Assembly (NCBI GenBank): GCA_014529385.2
Contig: CM043946.1
Location: forward strand, 19,611,077 to 19,675,076
From: Adiantum capillus-veneris
Taxonomy: Eukaryota; Streptophyta; Polypodiopsida; Polypodiales; Pteridaceae
Direction of reading: 5' to 3'
DNA: 64,000 bases
This document shows positions 11,241 through 24,563 of the stretch, in pieces (the stretch's first letter is position 1; every line of letters starts with the position of its first letter). Position numbers and translations under genes: made by a program. The notes beneath the pieces were generated by a model that made no database searches, was not told the origin of the DNA, and saw nothing but the letters and a program-made list of their open reading frames with translations.

Positions 11241-12477
11241 ATGGCAGACGAGATTCCAGATCCCGCTTCCATGAGTGCAGATGCATTCATGGGCTTCGTT
11301 ACACGGATGACGCCTGCTCAGATGGCAGAGGCTTCTCAGTACTGGGTAGCCAGAGGCACTATGCCTCCAGGCTTTACACCCGAGGGACCGACGCCTAGGG
11401 GGGGGGGACACCTACGGGGTTCAAGACGCCTATGGGTACGACGCCTTCTTCTCCCATCACGGCTGCTTCGACACCTAGGGGTGGGGCGGATGCGGGTACG
11501 TCCTCATCTCCGCAGCACAAGCGCACTCGTCGATCTCGGCGATCGTCAGGTGGAGGTGGTGGTTGCTGTAGAGGAGGGTCCACAGATGCTTCGACCCCTC
11601 CTCACTCACGACCCCCATCTTACCCAGGCACACCTCTCGACACAACTCTTGGCACACCTCGGACACCTTGGGGGGCATACGATCCTAGTGCCTCCAAGCT
11701 CTATACTATACGGGGAGATGGTTCTATTCACATGGATAGAGTCGGGACTGAGATGTGATAGCGGATTGGCCAGCTCGTGGAGCTGCAGTTTTCGACCAGC
11801 ATTCTGACGTCTTGGGATCAGCAAGAAAAGGAAAAAGTCACTTACATAGTGGAGACCATCCTGAGAGAGTACCAGCCTGCTCCGGGTTCTTCCGTTGTTT
11901 CGGCGCGGTGGATCAAGGGTGTTGCACGGGACACCATCAAACATCAACGAGATGCAGCTCGGAAGGCTTTCAGGACCGGCTCGCCGAAGCCTTCGGGCAT
12001 CCCACATGAGACGTGGCTGCAGATCAGGGAGGATGAGCGGATAGCGGCCACGCGGTTCAGACAGTAGCGTGAGGCCGCGCAGGTATGACAGATGACTAGG
12101 GGGGCATCTCATCTTGGCAGCGGAGGCTTCGACACCTTTTGCTATGATTTTGTGAGTTTCTAATCCGTTTTTTAAAATGTGATGAATCATGTATTCTTAT
12201 TACTTTGATTTTTGTATAAACGCAGAATCTTGCGATGCATCGAGCTCCATCATGTGAGGAGGAGTCAGATGGATATCGCAGAGGTATCTATGAAGTACTG
12301 AATGATCTTGAAGCTTCAGGAGAGCCTGTAGACTGGGAGGCCTTACAGTCTCGCTGATCGCTTGAGGTGAGACGCTAATATGTGTGAGTTGATTTAATTA
12401 AGTCAGTATATGTGAAGTAATATCAATACTACTTTTGTGAGTTGTCCTATGTGCAGGTTGCAACGCCTAGTCATTAG
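11241..12477 (+). pseudogene. TNPA / Transposase_24-like second CACTA gene
   Basis: Starts MADEIPDPASMSADAFMGF. A long Pro/Thr/Ser/Gly-rich middle (GTTPSSPITAAST, RTRRSRRSS) is followed by a C-terminal domain with LREYQPAPGSSVVSARWI, FRTGSPKPSGIPHETW and REDERIAATRFR, as in plant Transposase_24 (Ptta/En/Spm) proteins that bind subterminal repeats. A run of ten G (11398-11407) changes the frame. Tandem stops TGA-TAG at 11756-11761 and stops at 12065, 12095 and 12355 follow. Two GT-AG introns, 12152-12225 and 12367-12456, join the tail exons (NLAMHRAPSCEEESDGYRRG..., then VATPSH). It starts 108 bp after the TNP2-like stop, on the same strand. Every stop could be a C-to-T change from CGA or CAG. 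Domain assignment is by motif only. Confidence 0.78.
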
Positions 12478-12539
12478 TGGACCAGATTTTATCTATATGC
12501 TTTGTGAGACACAGACACGCTTCTGTGTCTCTTTTTTGT

Positions 12540-12790
12540 ACAAACAGTTAGTGTTCAGACAGTTATTGTTTCCCTTATGGTTATGATTATTGTCATTGTC
12601 ATTGTATAGACAGTTATTGTTTCTCTTTCTGGTTATGCTTATGGTTATTGTTAATTTTGTTTATGGTTATGGTTATCTGCATTATGGTTTTGATCAAAGT
12701 GGTTATAGCCGGTTATGGTTTTAAGTTATGGTTATGCTTTTAAGTTATGGTTATGGTTCGTTATGGTTATGCTTTTCAGTTGGTACGGTT
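12540..12790. repeat. Degenerate TTATGG-type tandem repeats
   Basis: Many scattered GGTTATGGTTATG units with variants such as TTATGCTTATGG. They lie between the CACTA coding region and its 3' terminus, where short subterminal repeats are expected. Confidence 0.75.
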
Positions 12791-13038
12791 GTCTTTCATT
12801 GACCTTAAATCTCATGTGAGATCCTACATGGATAGCATGTAGGAGGCGTATACATGATATGGTTTTTTTTTAAAAGTTTATGTAAAAACAAAGGGAACTC
12901 TGCCGAAATTTCTGCGCGCGGGAGCATGGTTGATATTTTGGTGCTGCTCGCTTTCTTGGGCAGAGGGCAGGAAGTCTGGCTGTGGCTGTGTCCATCTTTT
13001 AACTGGGCACAGGCCAGGCTACCTACCCTCTGCCCAAT

Positions 13039-13173
13039 AAAAAAAATTTCTGCTATGGTCGTCGCTATATGCGTCGCTATGCACGTCGCTAATAGCGACT
13101 GGTTTCATAGCGACGCGCATAGCAACGGGCAGCGTCGATATATGCATCGATAACACCTTTTTTTGTTGTAGTG
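13039..13173 (+). repeat. CACTA 3' subterminal repeats and terminus
   Basis: Units of the form GTCGCTAT occur in both orientations, including CGTCGCTATATGCG, CGTCGCTATGCACGTCGC, ATAGCGACTGG and ATAGCGACGCGCATAG. These are the expected binding array of the TNPA-type protein. The end is TTTTTTTGTTGTAGTG at 13173. Confidence 0.82.
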
Positions 13174-13380
13174 AATGTAAAAATATTCTGGTGTCTACAT
13201 TCCTCCCTCACTAAATTATGAAGTCGTCCTCGATGAACAAGAATGTCTTCTACACTGGAATGAACTTCTTGAACTGTTGCAACTCCCCAGTTTGGCGGCC
13301 TCATTTCAAAGAAAATTTTGAAAAATAACTCTCTTCCTTCCTGGACTGTGAATGTCCTCGTGAGCATTTAGCCTGAAATA
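13174..13380 (-). mobile_element. 3' end of a minus-strand LTR retrotransposon cut by the CACTA element
   Basis: On the minus strand a short frame with FLFIEDDFII then a stop (near 13240-13211) is followed by a purine-rich GTGAGGGAGGAA and then TGTAGACACCAGAATATT, which looks like a polypurine tract plus LTR start. Only 24-26 bases of LTR remain before the CACTA terminus. Another copy of the same LTR terminus is at 16673-16696. The end of a Gypsy-type polyprotein is my inference from the layout; similarity is too short to prove it. Confidence 0.5.
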
Positions 13381-15529
<2,149 letters not shown>

Positions 15530-16672
15530 AGTCATGCGTCATCCCCCTCGTAGGAGGATGTGCTGCTCTCACAGGGTACCTTCTCTCTCTCCGCTCACTA
15601 CATGGCGACAATCTCTCTCTCTTCCTATGCTCTACACACACAACAGCGCAGCCCTACTTGGCTCCTCGTAACTACTCATGCTCGCACCCCTTCTTGGCTC
15701 TGCATCGCAACCTCTCTCGTTTTGGCAACCCTCTCCCTTCAGCGGCGGTTCTCAGGAAGACCATAAAATAACATTTTTTTTATTGATGTTTTTAATGATC
15801 TTTAGAGACCTAATTCTCACCACAAAAAAAAACATTTGATGTCGTACTAACCATCTCAGAAAACCTCAAAAATCTATCCGACCAGAATTGGACACTAGAC
15901 CTTGCACATTCTATTACCTCAAAGCCTCACCATTTCTCTCCTTCTCCCCGTCTTTGACTCAAAGTTTGAAGCTTTTCCCGGTATTCACAATAAAACTTGT
16001 GTAAACCTCACGTTTGTTCAAAGCAAACTGAAAATCTAACTAGGATTTTACTGTTTCAACCGGTTGAAATGTATTGCATTAACACAAAATATGGAAAACT
16101 CATAGGACTTCGAAGGTCTATTTTGGCTAAGACTAAACTCAAGACCTCACTACTGCACTTTCACTTGGACTGGATATGGGGTGACTCATCTATTCTGCCA
16201 AATCGATCACAAAAAGAAGAATTTTCTTACATCCTAAAGCAACAATAAGGAATTTTAAAGAATCCATTCCGACTAATCTCGAGCTCGCAACCCCATTGCG
16301 GTCACTAATACCTATGAAATTTTTGAGTTTCTTTCGGACCAAGCTTAAAATCTAGGTAATATCTGATCATATTGTCGGCTAAACTTAGGCTAGGAACTCA
16401 TTTAAAACTAATAATATCCTATTCAACATAGAATGAGATACCTAATGGCCATTGCTTGAATTTGAAGTCGTTAAGTTAACTATCAACAACAAGCTCCTTT
16501 CAACTAACTCCATCCATCAAGTGACTAACTACCTTCAATAAAAACATATCAGCAAGCACTTATAAAACCTGACAAATCTTAACATTAATGCATCCATTAT
16601 GGAAATCATTAGCATGCTGATGCACCTAACATGCCCATGAAAATCCCAATTAACCCCAGTTTTGGTACAAAA

Positions 16673-16696
16673 TGTAAAAATATTCTGGTGTCTACA
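16673..16696 (-). repeat. Second copy of the LTR terminus motif
   Basis: AATGTAAAAATATTCTGG followed by TGTCTACA, the same 24 bases as at 13174-13197. Read on the minus strand it begins TGTAGACACC. The sequence to its left (TTTTGGTACAA) would be the LTR body that the CACTA element displaced at the other copy. Confidence 0.72.
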
Positions 16697-19045
16697 CATA
16701 TCAAGGAAAGTCTGGTCTTCACAGAAAGATGGAGGATCATCTTCTTTTGACAACAACCAAAATCTTTGACAACGATATCAATACGAGTCCTTGAAGCTTC
16801 TCAAATCTATGTGGAAACAACACAACCAACCATAGGAGAGAAAGGTAAAGCTAAAGCAACCATGGAAGCAGATCAACCTCGTAAGTTGACTTTATCTCTA
16901 ATGATTCTCCACCAAAATTCCAACATAGCCTCTACATCAAGAGCCACATCATCAACAATGCAATGGAAAACCAAGAAAAAAGATTATCAACCAAAGTTTC
17001 CATCACAACAAGGCCTCCAAAAGAATCCATAGAGTGTAAACCAAGTGTTTTAGTATCCAAGAGTACATCAAAATCAATGACCCAGTTTGGATACATGAAG
17101 CAACCTCAACAACAAAAGGTGACAGGGTGGGTTGCATCAAATGAGTCAATCACTGCTCAAGGCTACTTCCAAGGAAATGCTAATGTTTGGGACAAAAATC
17201 CTAAAGTAACAGCTTGGACCTACTTACCTCAAGCATAAAGCTCTGCAGCACGCAAGGTGAGCTATCAACAGACAACACCCACCTCAAGAAGGAGAAATAA
17301 CAACCACAAGAGACAAAAGAAAAGATCAAAGAAGTGGGCAATGTGACAAGTTTGGGTAACAAAGTTAGACTTCAATCAAGCTACCCGACAAAGATAAGTG
17401 CAACACCAAGTGATTCCAGTCAAGCTACTTGAAGCACAAGGATCTTATGAAGGTGACACTCAAATATTCTTAACAAAAGCAGTAGCTAAACCTGGAACAA
17501 GGAAGATTAGTCAGCACAAGGCTCCACCAAAAGGCAATCAAGGTAATACTCAAATATTCTTAACAAAAGTAGTGGCTAAACCCGGAACAAGGAAGATCAA
17601 TCATGCAACACAAGGCTCCACCCAAAGGCAAGCAATGACAACTAAAATCCATTAGAAGCCAATCACAACCAAGGGTAATACAACCTCCAGCTGGATACCT
17701 TGCCATATACTCTAAAAGCGAGGCTTTTACAATGGTAATCATCAGGTCTAGATATCGCAACCAAGTGTCCATCAAGTTATCAAGAAAATGGAGAAAATGC
17801 ATAGGAAGATCACACAAGGGCTAAAGACAAGTTGGGTTCCAAAATTTCTAGTGGAAAATCAATCACAAAGAACCCACAAACATCTTCAACCACAGGAGCC
17901 AGCATATGTCAACCTACAAAATGATGTCATCCAAAGATCAACACATTTAAAGAGGCCTAAATCTCAAGAGCCTATGGAATTAGGTTTACGATTTTGAATA
18001 GGCCTGTCCAAGTTTCCATTCAAAATACATGGCATAAAAGTCAAAGTCGGATAGCTAAGCCACTAAACAAAGTGAGGCGTTAGTTCCAAAGCTTCAAGTA
18101 ATATTCTTGTGTTCTAAGCATTTTAACTATTCTAGGTACTACTCAATCCAAAAGAATTGAACATAATTATGTTTTGTTGCTCATGCTAATATAGGTGAGC
18201 ATAAGAGTCAAAGCCTCTGTAATTTATGTCCGGTGAAGTGAAGGAGGAAGTCCACAAGACACGCACACACTGAGCACAATGAGGTATGAGTCAGAAAGCT
18301 TCTACATCAAAAACCCTTCTTGAAAACAAAGAAGCTATTGAGGTGTCCTATGATGTCACATGTGTTACATTTGTTCCTTGAAGCACCCATCAAATCCCTC
18401 TATCACAATGCATGCTTTTGTTCAACAAATTTCTCATATACATATAGAGTGTCCCATAATTGTCCCTTGCATTAGGTACTCTTTCTTTGTCTCTCCCAAG
18501 CACTCACCTTACATGATAGGTACTTCAAGTCCAACTTCTCAACTCCAATAAGAGTGTATACTAAAGGAATTTTTTCCCATCAGGGCCCATTTGGTCATCC
18601 AGGTTTTAGACCCTAATCTAAAAATACTCATCATCATCTTCTTGTATATATTCCTTTTACATCAGCATTAAGGAAATGTCTACCCAAATCAATCAGCAAT
18701 GACTTGGAGCTACATCTACTACAGATCCCAATATACTTATCAAGCACAAATCTTACTTTCAAGAACAACAATCAAGCATCATCAAACATGGGAAAAACAA
18801 AGAAGGGTATACAAAGACAATGGACAAACAATAACAACTAGCAAGAAAGCTCTCAACAAGAAACATAAGAATCTCAACAATGTTGAATTTAGTGAAGTAT
18901 TTTAGGATACAAAGAACAGATCCATCATCCAGTCAACAAAAAAGACAAGCACATCAAAATCCATCTTCACGGACAAAAGTGGCAACAAAGAGAAGAATGA
19001 GCAACAAGATGCAAAATTCCCTTCGCAATTGAATTCCACCACATG
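16697..19045. other. Repeat-derived region without a recognised gene
   Basis: Short frames only, Lys/Gln/Thr-rich and without known motifs. It ends at a polypurine tract plus LTR-like start near 19204-19230, so it may be the internal part of a plus-strand non-autonomous LTR element. No coding domain was recognised. Confidence 0.45.
17458..17640 (+). repeat. Two-copy tandem repeat, 90-bp period
   Basis: ACTCAAATATTCTTAACAAA starts at 17458 and again at 17548. The two copies encode similar segments (QIFLTKAVAKPGTRKI and QIFLTKVVAKPGTRKI) inside an 85-codon frame. The second copy has a short insertion near CATGCAACA. Confidence 0.85.
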
Positions 19046-19659
19046 ATCACCCAGAACACAAGAGATATGAACCATTCAAGGAAGGGGGGGCGTCATCAAT
19101 GGAAAAGAAATTCCCAAGCTAAATGCCAACCTTGAAGACAAAGATGAAGACAAACCTCACAACAAGATTGCACATAGTCGTGTCAAGGGATGACACGAGC
19201 TACGAAGGGGGGAATGTTGGTGGACTTCCTAAACGTGCATCCACCTAGACGAACACTTAGCCGCACATCACATTTGTACTCTTATTTTTTCAAGCTAGTG
19301 TAGCTACACTGTGTGTAAATCCTGATTCCAGAGTAGGAGGTCAATTCCTGATGCATCACCCAAAACACAAGAGATATGAACCATTCAAAGAAGGGGGGGC
19401 GTCATCAATGGAAAAGAAATTCCCAAGCTAAAGGCCAACCTTGAAGACAAAGATGAAGACAACCCTCACAACAAGATTGCACATAGTCGTGTCAAGGGAT
19501 GACACGAGCTATGAAGGGGGGAATGTTGGTAGACGTCCTAAATGTGCATCCATATAGACAAACACTTTGCCGGACATCACATTTGTACTCTTATTTTTTC
19601 AAGCTAGTGTACCTACACTGTGTGTAAATCCTGATTCCAGAGTAGGAGGTCAATTCCTT
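19046..19659 (+). repeat. Tandem duplication (about 309 bp) carrying a polypurine tract and LTR start
   Basis: Copy 1 is 19046-19354 and copy 2 is 19355-19659, nearly identical. Each contains GAAGGGGGGAA followed by TGTTGGTGGAC or TGTTGGTAGAC (19215, 19524), which has the form of a polypurine tract joined to an LTR 5' end. The sequence after copy 2 continues as single copy. The parent LTR element cannot be delimited. Confidence 0.85.
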
Positions 19660-21110
19660 GAGTTGTAATTTTGTCATGATATATGTAAAGGTCCATGTGA
19701 GCCGACCGCCAGCCATTTGGAAATCCCTAGGTGTAAAAGTCAATAACCTTAATGTAGAAGGAGACTTATCTTTTGGAAAAGAAATAAGCTATGTGTACTC
19801 TCAAATGAGTACAAAGTTGAAACTTGTAATCATCACAACTAATGATTTGATAATCTGTTTTCAATTTCAAGACATGCATTGTGTTCTTATTTCCTTAATC
19901 TTTCAATTAAGTGTAAGCATTGACAGTTTTGTTGAGGTTCATGACAATGTGTTAGTAAGCCTAATTTGTAGATTTGAGTGCTTAAATCACTGTTTTTTGA
20001 TGTTTTGACCATTGGAGAGTGCTCCTTGACCATAGGGTGACCTTTTGGTTAGTTCTATTGGAGTTTTTAGGACCTCAATAACGATGGATTGTGATTTTGA
20101 TGCTTTGTTGGATTGCAACCAAACTCGGTATGATAGTGCCCCTAGGTGTCTTAGACCTCCCCCTAAAGTTTTGTTGCATTTAAACTTCGTTTGAGTGATG
20201 AAAATGCATGATGACATAGAGTGGCGAACAAGAACATATACCAATTTCCTAATCATTGAGTGATGGTTTGCTTGTTGAGTTAGTGTGTTTGCTTGCTAGG
20301 TTCACTTCTTCAGATTGACAACTTCAAAGAATGTCCGTGCCCAATTTGAGTTTCTTTCCTCAGTATTGACATTATGTTAGTGCTAGTAGATAGCTATGCT
20401 ATAAACAATGTTGAAATAAGTGAAGGGGGTCCTCACTAGACACTTTACATTGTGAGAATCTATCAGAGCCAATCCCTTTGCTAAATACCTTATTCTTGAT
20501 TGGTATGACACCCCATAGTACTTTTTATAGGAGATCTTCATAGCTAGGGGTCACTTGGGTCCTCGATGGCTTGCTATCAATGCCAATCTAGAGTTTGGAC
20601 AATTATTCTTGTTTATTGAGCTACTCTCTGAGAATTATGAGCTTCAAAATTCACTCTTTCCAAGCCGTTCCCCCAAAACAACATCAAGACTCTTGCAAGT
20701 TGTCTTCCCAAGATAAGTCTTGCAACATTTGACCTTGTGAGCCTCTTTCACTTCTCTCAAAGTCGATCAAGAAACCAAGGGGCCTCCAATGCCCTCTAAA
20801 ATTCACCATTGAAGCAACTAGGGATGCCTCTTTGAAGTTGAGTGAAGAGGCGAGGGTACATAAGGGGGGTTGTTGGCAATGAAAGGAAAAAAATGCAGCA
20901 TTGTTTTAAAACACTGCCTGTGCAAGGGGGGGAGGGGGTTATTTTGTTACCAAGGGCTATAAATGGATGATGCCAGTAGAGGTCTAATCGTGGGCATTTT
21001 AAGATGCCATGAGGGAGGAAGGAAAGAGGTGTGGGTCCTCTTCTCTATGTATGGGTCCTCTTCTCACTAAGCTACCTTGATCCACCAAGGCTCTCATAAC
21101 ATGACCAAGG

Positions 21111-21162
<52 letters not shown>

Positions 21163-21388
21163 CCTAAACCAATCAACCTTGGCAATAAATAAACCGATAA
21201 TCATACAATGGGGCTTATGTGTGCTTTTATAGACACCTTAGTAAATTTCCCTACCCAACTTTGACAAAAAAGTAAAATAAATACCTAAAAGAAAAAATAA
21301 TAATGGGAGATCACTTGAGATGACACAACGTTAACAAGACCAAGGATGTCCTAATCTCCACTTCTATCTTATTCTATCTAACTAGTAT
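19660..21388. other. Gene-free stretch left of Gypsy-A
   Basis: No long frame. It probably includes the body of the LTR that begins at 19215/19524. An (AG)n tract lies at 21112-21160. The last bases, AGTAT, flank the Gypsy-A insertion. Confidence 0.5.
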
Positions 21389-23954
21389 TGATAGCCGTTT
21401 TTTTGGCTATCCAAATTTCCATAGTGAGATACCTCACCCTACCAAAATCAGCCAAACACTGTGGCTATCCCTACCATTTCACTGTACATAGGCGTGTGTG
21501 AGTTAGAGGACTTTTCTCACATTTTTTGAAAAACCCTCAATTAGCTAGTCACTGGGCTAGTTGAGCCAAAAAAATAAAAAAATAATCTAAAAAAGGTATA
21601 TTATGACCTCTTTGTGTGTAAATATTTCATTGTATATAGGGCCTAAATATAAGGATTTTTCATAATTATTTTGGTATCTATTTAAATATTTTTACCTAGG
21701 TGTGTGTTATTTATGCTATGTACTTTGACTCACCATTACCACAATTTTGCTTACCATTTTGCATACTCTTTCTTCCATATAGAAATAATTTCATGCAAGC
21801 TTCTCTTATTTTTGGTGTAACTCCATCTCAACAAAAATCCAAAAAAACTAGTTTTATTTATGTGTATATGTTTTTCACTATTGTGATTTTTTCCTTCCTA
21901 CATCTATTCTCTATTACTCTCATAAATTAGAACACCAAAACTATTCATCTTTTTATGATAGACTTATAATGAGAGATTTATTTTGACCCCTTTATATTTT
22001 TTCCACCCATATTATTTATATTTGACATGTACATATTTTTTTAGACCCCTCAATATTTGATTTCCTTAGTTGTACTATTCATTTATATCATGATCTCAAC
22101 AATATCTTCAATTATAAACCTACCAAATAAGGTCAAGGGTATGTGGCATGCATGCATGCACTATGGAGGGCTCACTCTTGGAGGCATTCAAAAGAATCAT
22201 CCCAAAAAGGAACCCACAAGGACTTTGTGCAGTGGGAAAAGACAGTCAATTTTGCTAAATTTTTAAAGATCAATTTCTCTCCGAATTCGAAAAGGTGATA
22301 CAAACAAAAGTTGTAGCTCATGGGCTGAACTTTTGCCTCACATTTTTTCATATTTTTTTGAGCTACCTATGCTATGCAGCCACACTCCCTCTTTCACTTT
22401 ATCATTTTCCTCTTTCACACACACTTCTCCACTCATCATCCCCACCTCTATCACCACTCCTCTCTGCACCCTACTCACCTTCTTCTCAACCTTGAAGAAT
22501 AAGAGAAATCATGGTGAACTCATGTCTCCTACACACACTTCCATTCCAAAATTGACCACCTAGTCTCATTTTTCCTCCTCTATATTACCCATATCTATAA
22601 AAAAAACCACAAAATTCAGTCTCTTCTCTTGAAAGACATCATCATGGTGATTGATTACTCATATTCAATTACCTTGGCTCCCAAGGAAGGTCAAGAGTGG
22701 AGAAAAAACGTACCGTCAAAGCTAGTGGACCATCAACAAGCGTCAAAATTGACCCTACTCAAGATGCTTCGAGCATCAACATTGTAAGAAATCCATATTA
22801 TCTTACCTATTAAGAGTTTTTTCTTCCTTATTTGTATCCTACATGGATACTCCCATTGTAAATATCCAATTCCATTTGTAAATCAATAAAAATACTAACT
22901 CTACTAATTTACAACCTATTATGAAAAGTCTTATCACCTCCACTTCTCTCCTCTCTCTTTTCTTTATCTATCCCCACAAACTTCTTGATAATCCCAAGCA
23001 AAAGAAATTAAATAAGTGCTGAAAATCTAACCCAACCATGGTTAGAGGAGTAACCCTAGCCCTCAAAATTGCTATAAAAGGAGGGTGTAGCTAGCACAAA
23101 AGGGGGAAGCCATAAGCAAGAGCACTATGCTATAGCTTGAGAAGCCAAGCTCAACCTCTCTAGAAGGAGCTCTTGCGTGGAAGCTCATTGGCTTATACAT
23201 ATGCATGTGTTGTATTAGGGGTGATTACCAAGGGAGATCTATGCCATTGTAAGAGAGAATGATCATTCAATTGATAGTAGGAAATCTATCATTTCTCCTA
23301 CTAGTGTGAGCCCAACATTTGCTGAATCAAGGAGGGTGGATTTGGACTAAGCATGGATACTTTGTCTCTCTTCCAATGTCAAGTCATGGACAACAATGAT
23401 GTGTAAGTGTCTTGGTGTTTTTATTTAAGTTCTTGATAGCTTGTCTCTGGGTGTTGTCGTCAATTTAGACATAAATCTCATATACTGTAAGAGGGCAATA
23501 GGGTGGAGAGGACTCCCCTGGCCTTAAGATAGTGATTGGGGTGGTTTTTCTTGTGATGTATTGTGGTGTAATTTACTCAAGCTAAGTTGAACAAATACTA
23601 ATTTCTTTTTTATTGGTCATGAAATATTTGTAAGAAGGTATTAATGCAACAAGCACCCCCTCCCCCTTCTCTCTCTTTCTTACATATATAATTGTGTTTG
23701 CTTGATCACTGCCGATACATTTCAAAGCAGCCCAAGTACTATCTCTCTCTGTCTCTCTCTCTTTATCTCTCTCTCTCTTTATGCGTCCTAGTTTGCATCC
23801 AAAACTAGGTGGTGCCCCAAATTTGTGTAGGGTTAGGTTGTGGGTTTGTGTGTGTGTTTCTTGTTTTTTCCAACCCCAACCCAATTGAGCAACACGGGAG
23901 TCTAGAAGGGTGCTTAGAGGCCACTCTTCTTGTTGCCCGCCCTGGACCGCCTCA
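21389..23954 (+). repeat. Gypsy-A 5' LTR
   Basis: Starts TGATAGCCGTTTTTTTGGC and ends CCGCCTCA. Direct repeat of 29876-32505. It contains a TATA box at 23073-23080 and only short meaningless frames. Confidence 0.95.
23073..23080 (+). promoter_or_regulatory. TATA box of the Gypsy-A LTR
   Basis: TATAAAAG in the context ATTGCTATAAAAGGAGGG. It is conserved at 31588-31595 in the 3' LTR, and a position in the downstream third of a long LTR suits a U3/R boundary. Confidence 0.65.
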
Positions 23955-23957
23955 AAT

Positions 23958-23976
23958 TGGTGCCCCCACGGAGGAC
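23958..23976 (+). other. Gypsy-A primer-binding site
   Basis: TGGTGCCCCCACGGAGGAC begins three bases after the 5' LTR. The minus-strand Gypsy-D has a near-identical site (TGGTGACCCCACGGAGG, complement of 56821-56837), so both use the same primer tRNA, which I do not name. Confidence 0.75.
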
Positions 23977-24563
23977 AGCTTGTGTATCCTTTTGTGTAGG
24001 TTAGCATAGTCAAGTAGGTTGCATGAATCAAGAGAATTTGTATGATCCTTTCATTCCCATTGCAAGGCAAAAGGTACACATAATTGTTAGTACTAAGTTG
24101 CAATTTCAACGTGCAATTCGTAGAATTTTAGGTCCCCTTAGGTTGGCAGAGATAAACGCATCAGTAAATCCCTTTATTTTGCCTCTCATTAGGTACGACC
24201 TTAGTTTGGACGTCTATATTTTTGTTTTGTTTTAAGTATTAGGCCATGCATAGACCATGGATAATGGCCCAAGAATAGAGGTTTTCCCCTTCGATTTCAC
24301 TCCACACATTAGAATAAACATTGCAATTAGTAGGAAGATCCACTTTCAACAACGTATGGTGTTCAAGTTTGGTGCCCAAAGAGTAGGAGAAATTCTGGCG
24401 TCCCCAAACCCTGTCATCCTGCCTCTTATTGATTATCATAGGTCATTTGATTTGAATATTTTTATTTTGTTGTAGAATAGATTGCAATTTAGAAAATACT
24501 ACTATGTAAATCCTTTAAAAAAAAGGAAAAACAAAAACGTGTTGTCACTTTGAAACTGATTCA

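Larger units (their letters stand above)
7665..13173 (+). mobile_element. CACTA (En/Spm) DNA transposon, 5' end not located
   Basis: Two genes in the order typical of En/Spm elements (TNP2-type transposase, then TNPA/Transposase_24-type protein) lie on the plus strand. A terminal region follows with repeated CGTCGCTAT / ATAGCGAC units, and the 3' terminus ends TTTGTTGTAGTG at 13173, the complement of a CACTACAAC terminus. The base triplet after it is AAT. I could not find a matching CACTACAAC start to the left. It may be deleted, lie beyond the LINE and Copia-1 insertions, or be outside the window; the start given is only where coding similarity begins. Both genes are inactivated. Confidence 0.85.

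Noticed and set aside
12540-12790. TTATGG-rich repeats as an interstitial telomere
   Set aside because: Units are irregular and do not match the plant telomere TTTAGGG. Location inside a CACTA end fits subterminal or low-complexity repeats better.
17458-19659. CRISPR-like array
   Set aside because: Only two-copy tandem repeats of 90 and about 309 bp without regular short repeats and spacers. The sequence is from a plant genome.
23582-24475. Short frames in the Gypsy-A LTR and leader as host genes
   Set aside because: They lie in LTR or leader sequence; frames within the LTR recur in the other LTR with frame breaks, and none has a recognisable domain.
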